A stretch of DNA of 8,230 nucleotides. Origin: Pseudomonadota bacterium (lineage in GTDB: Bacteria; Pseudomonadota; Gammaproteobacteria; Burkholderiales; Burkholderiaceae_C). The stretch is taken from NCBI GenBank assembly GCA_023418355.1, contig JAEZZU010000046.1, positions 1 to 8,230 on the forward strand, read 5' to 3'. Positions within the stretch are counted from its first letter, which is position 1; every line of letters starts with the position of its first letter. Under the pieces are notes generated by a model. It was not told the origin of the DNA. It saw only the letters and a program-made list of their open reading frames with translations, and made no database searches. Positions 6,721-8,230 of the stretch are shown here, in pieces. Made by a program: the position numbers and the translations under genes.

Positions 6721-8022
6721 ATGAAAAGCCATACCTTGCGCAACAGCCTGCTGGGCATTCTGATCTTGCTGATCGTCTTGTCCATTGCCGTGCTGGTTGG
6801 AGTATTTCGCAGCAGCAGCGTCGCGCCTCAGGCCAAACAGCCTCTGAGCGATGCACAGATGAACGACCTGATCCCCACGGGCCGGGAACTGGCACTGGCG
6901 GGCAACTGCATGGGCTGCCACTCGCAGGCCCAGGGGCCGATGGGGGCAGGGGGCGTGCCCATTGCCACGCCATTCGGGACACTGCACTCCACCAATATCA
7001 CGCCAGACCCGACCTACGGCATTGGCAAATACACACGCGAAGACTTTCACCGCGTGATGCGCGACGGCATTGCTCCCGGCAATCGCAATCTGTATCCAGC
7101 CATGCCTTTTGTGTTCACCCACATTACGCGGCCTGACGATATCGACGCCCTGTATGCCTACATCATGAGCGTGCCGCCGATTGCGCAGCCCAATGTCGAC
7201 AATACCGGCGTGTTCACCTTGCCCGTGCGTCCATTCATGAACTTCTGGGCGCTGATCAACTTTCCAGACCGTGAACCACCCACACGCCAGGGCGCTTCCG
7301 AGCAATGGCTGCGCGGAGCCTATCTGGTGGAAGGCCTGGGCCACTGCGGCTCTTGCCATACGCCACGCAACATCACCATGGGCGTGTCGTTCTCTCGCTC
7401 TCTGGAAGGTGGGGATCAGATTGACGGACTGACCGTACCCAACATCACTGCCGAGGTGCTCTCGCAGCGCGGCTTTGACGCAGCGTCGCTGAGCCAGTAT
7501 CTGCGCACAGGCACTTCGGCACAGGGCACCTCGTTTGGCAGCATGTACACGGTGACGCATTTCTCCACCAGCGCCATGCAGGCGGAGGATGTGGATGCCA
7601 TTGCCACCTATCTGATGACCGACAAGCAAGGCCAGCTGCTGACGGCAGCTCCTGGCCCTGAGGCATTGCCCATTGCTTCTGATCCACAGCTGCAGCCAGG
7701 CCGCCTCAGCTATATGTCCGCCTGTGCGGCATGCCACGGTGTGAGTGGTGAAGGTATTCCACATGTGGCACCGCCCATGCGTGGCAATACCGCTGTGATG
7801 ATGGAAGACCCCAACAATCTGCTGACAGTCATCCTTCACGGCGTGCCTACACAAACCTTTTCCGGTAACGAGCGCATGTATGCCATGCCAGGTTTTGTGG
7901 ACCGCATGAGTGCGGCGGAGATCGCAGGCCTTGCCACCTGGATGCGTGCGCAATGGGGTGCTCAGGACAAGGCCGTGACCGAAGAGCAGGTGCAAAAAGT
8001 CATTCCCAAGACTTACGACTGA
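6721..8022 (+). CDS. Membrane-anchored three-haem cytochrome c subunit
   Basis: A 433-aa electron-transfer subunit. Residues about 9-29 are one hydrophobic helix after a short basic N-terminus, without a clear cleavage site, so it is probably an uncleaved anchor with the body in the periplasm. Three haem c sites are present: CMGCH (63-67), CGSCH (209-213) and CAACH (335-339). Likely distal methionines are Met128 (PAMPF), Met275 (GSMYTV) and Met389 (YAMPGF). Domain order and spacing match the three-haem cytochrome subunits of membrane alcohol, gluconate and aldehyde dehydrogenases, and the cytochrome part of nicotinate dehydrogenase. It follows the iron-sulfur gene by 11 bases and would carry electrons from its clusters to quinone or a terminal oxidase. 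The reading frame is open upstream to 6628, but that extension overlaps the iron-sulfur gene and lacks a ribosome site; an ATG at 6715 would add only two residues. Haem attachment needs the host's general cytochrome c maturation system, which is not in the window. Confidence 0.92.
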   Translation: MKSHTLRNSLLGILILLIVLSIAVLVGVFRSSSVAPQAKQPLSDAQMNDLIPTGRELALAGNCMGCHSQAQGPMGAGGVPIATPFGTLHSTNITPDPTYGIGKYTREDFHRVMRDGIAPGNRNLYPAMPFVFTHITRPDDIDALYAYIMSVPPIAQPNVDNTGVFTLPVRPFMNFWALINFPDREPPTRQGASEQWLRGAYLVEGLGHCGSCHTPRNITMGVSFSRSLEGGDQIDGLTVPNITAEVLSQRGFDAASLSQYLRTGTSAQGTSFGSMYTVTHFSTSAMQAEDVDAIATYLMTDKQGQLLTAAPGPEALPIASDPQLQPGRLSYMSACAACHGVSGEGIPHVAPPMRGNTAVMMEDPNNLLTVILHGVPTQTFSGNERMYAMPGFVDRMSAAEIAGLATWMRAQWGAQDKAVTEEQVQKVIPKTYD

Positions 8023-8046
8023 AGCGCATCGCGACGTTGAGCAAAC

Positions 8047-8081
8047 AAGCCGTGCTGTGAGCCATCTCAGCACGGCTTTTT
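8047..8081 (+). terminator. Rho-independent terminator of the hydroxylase operon
   Basis: AAGCCGTGCTG (8047-8057) and CAGCACGGCTT (8068-8078) form a perfect 11-bp stem with a 10-base loop, running into five Ts (8077-8081). It begins 25 bases after the cytochrome stop codon and closes the three-gene operon. It is the clearest terminator in the window. Confidence 0.88.
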
Positions 8082-8148
8082 CATGCCTGCGGCACGTACT
8101 GCAGAGGGCTTTGTTGCACAACTCTTTTTGAGACCGAACCTCCCCCAG

Positions 8149-8184
8149 CCCCAGACGTAGTTATGCCACGACCATCGTCTGGGG
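8149..8184. repeat. Inverted repeat across the transposase stop codon
   Basis: CCCCAGACG (8149-8157) and CGTCTGGGG (8176-8184) are exact 9-bp inverted arms with an 18-base spacer. The spacer holds the stop codon of the transposase on the minus strand. As RNA it would form a hairpin at the 3' end of the transposase message, or of any transcript entering the element from the hydroxylase operon. There is no T-run, so it is not a standard terminator. Confidence 0.5.
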
Positions 8185-8230
8185 CGTACCCAGCTCGGTA
8201 AATCGATTGAGGATGGATGCACGAACATTG
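8161..8230 (-). CDS. IS5-family transposase, C-terminal fragment (cut by window edge)
   Basis: On the minus strand the last 22 codons before TAA (8161-8163) read NVRASILNRFTELG followed by TPQTMVVA. The LNRF-x-x-LG-x-P pattern near the C-terminus is common in transposases of the IS5 group. The rest of the gene, including the catalytic DDE residues, lies outside the window, so integrity cannot be judged. The position of the stop, 54 bases inside a likely terminal repeat, fits an insertion-sequence layout. Confidence 0.6.
   Translation of the reverse strand, partial: NVRASILNRFTELGTPQTMVVA

Larger units (their letters stand above)
8107..8230 (-). mobile_element. End of an IS5-like insertion sequence (continues past the window)
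   Basis: GGCTTTGTTGCACAAC at 8107 looks like the terminal inverted repeat of IS5-family elements, many of which begin GGCTTTGTTG. Reading inward, a transposase tail ends on the minus strand 54 bases from this edge. The outer limit could be one base earlier (8106). The other end, and any target duplication, lie beyond the window. The family is assigned from the repeat and the transposase tail only. Confidence 0.6.

Noticed and set aside
3234..8022. Carbon-monoxide dehydrogenase or FAD-type xanthine dehydrogenase
   Set aside because: No FAD-binding medium subunit is present, a three-haem cytochrome takes its place, and the Mo subunit has a Tat signal. The CoxL active-site loop with its cysteine motif was not seen.
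6655..8121. 488-codon open frame on the minus strand opposite the cytochrome
   Set aside because: It has no motif, an abnormal His/Arg/Cys composition and no ribosome site, and it runs through the operon's terminator. The plus strand carries three haem motifs in frame.

Overview
The window suggests a betaproteobacterium of the Comamonadaceae (Comamonas-like). This is inferred from GC-rich codon use, the type of kfrA-like and molybdenum-hydroxylase genes, and an IS5-like transposase tail. No rRNA, tRNA or taxon-defining gene is present. The three intergenic regions that carry control signals are AT-rich and stand out from the coding DNA.

Layout, left to right. (1) Positions 1-1126 hold a free-standing kfrA-like gene: a KfrA-type DNA-binding head followed by a long coiled coil. 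Its promoter's TATAAT box lies inside a 26-bp imperfect palindrome, and a hairpin follows the gene. (2) Positions 1234-2931 hold mocA and xdhC, a tight two-gene unit for finishing and inserting the molybdenum cytosine dinucleotide cofactor. It is closed by a strong hairpin plus T-run starting directly after the xdhC stop codon. (3) Positions 2932-3233 are a regulatory region with a perfect 20-bp palindrome, an overlapping bulged hairpin and a candidate promoter. (4) Positions 3234-8022 hold a three-gene operon: a Tat-exported molybdopterin subunit (977 aa), a two-cluster [2Fe-2S] subunit (181 aa) and a membrane-anchored three-haem cytochrome c (433 aa). A clear intrinsic terminator follows. 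(5) From about 8107 to the right edge lies one end of an IS5-like insertion sequence, with the last 22 codons of its transposase on the minus strand.

How the genes fit together: MocA would join CMP to molybdopterin and XdhC would protect, sulfurate and insert the cofactor. The folded large and small subunits would then leave the cytoplasm together by the Tat route on the large subunit's signal. In the periplasm they would dock on the anchored cytochrome. Electrons would run from substrate to molybdenum, to two [2Fe-2S] clusters, to three haems c, and on to quinone or a terminal oxidase. No FAD subunit is present. The layout resembles nicotinate, isoquinoline and membrane-bound aldehyde dehydrogenases of this superfamily, but the sequence does not reveal the substrate. 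The large subunit appears longer than the usual members and carries extra sequence between its hammerhead region and its first cofactor motif.
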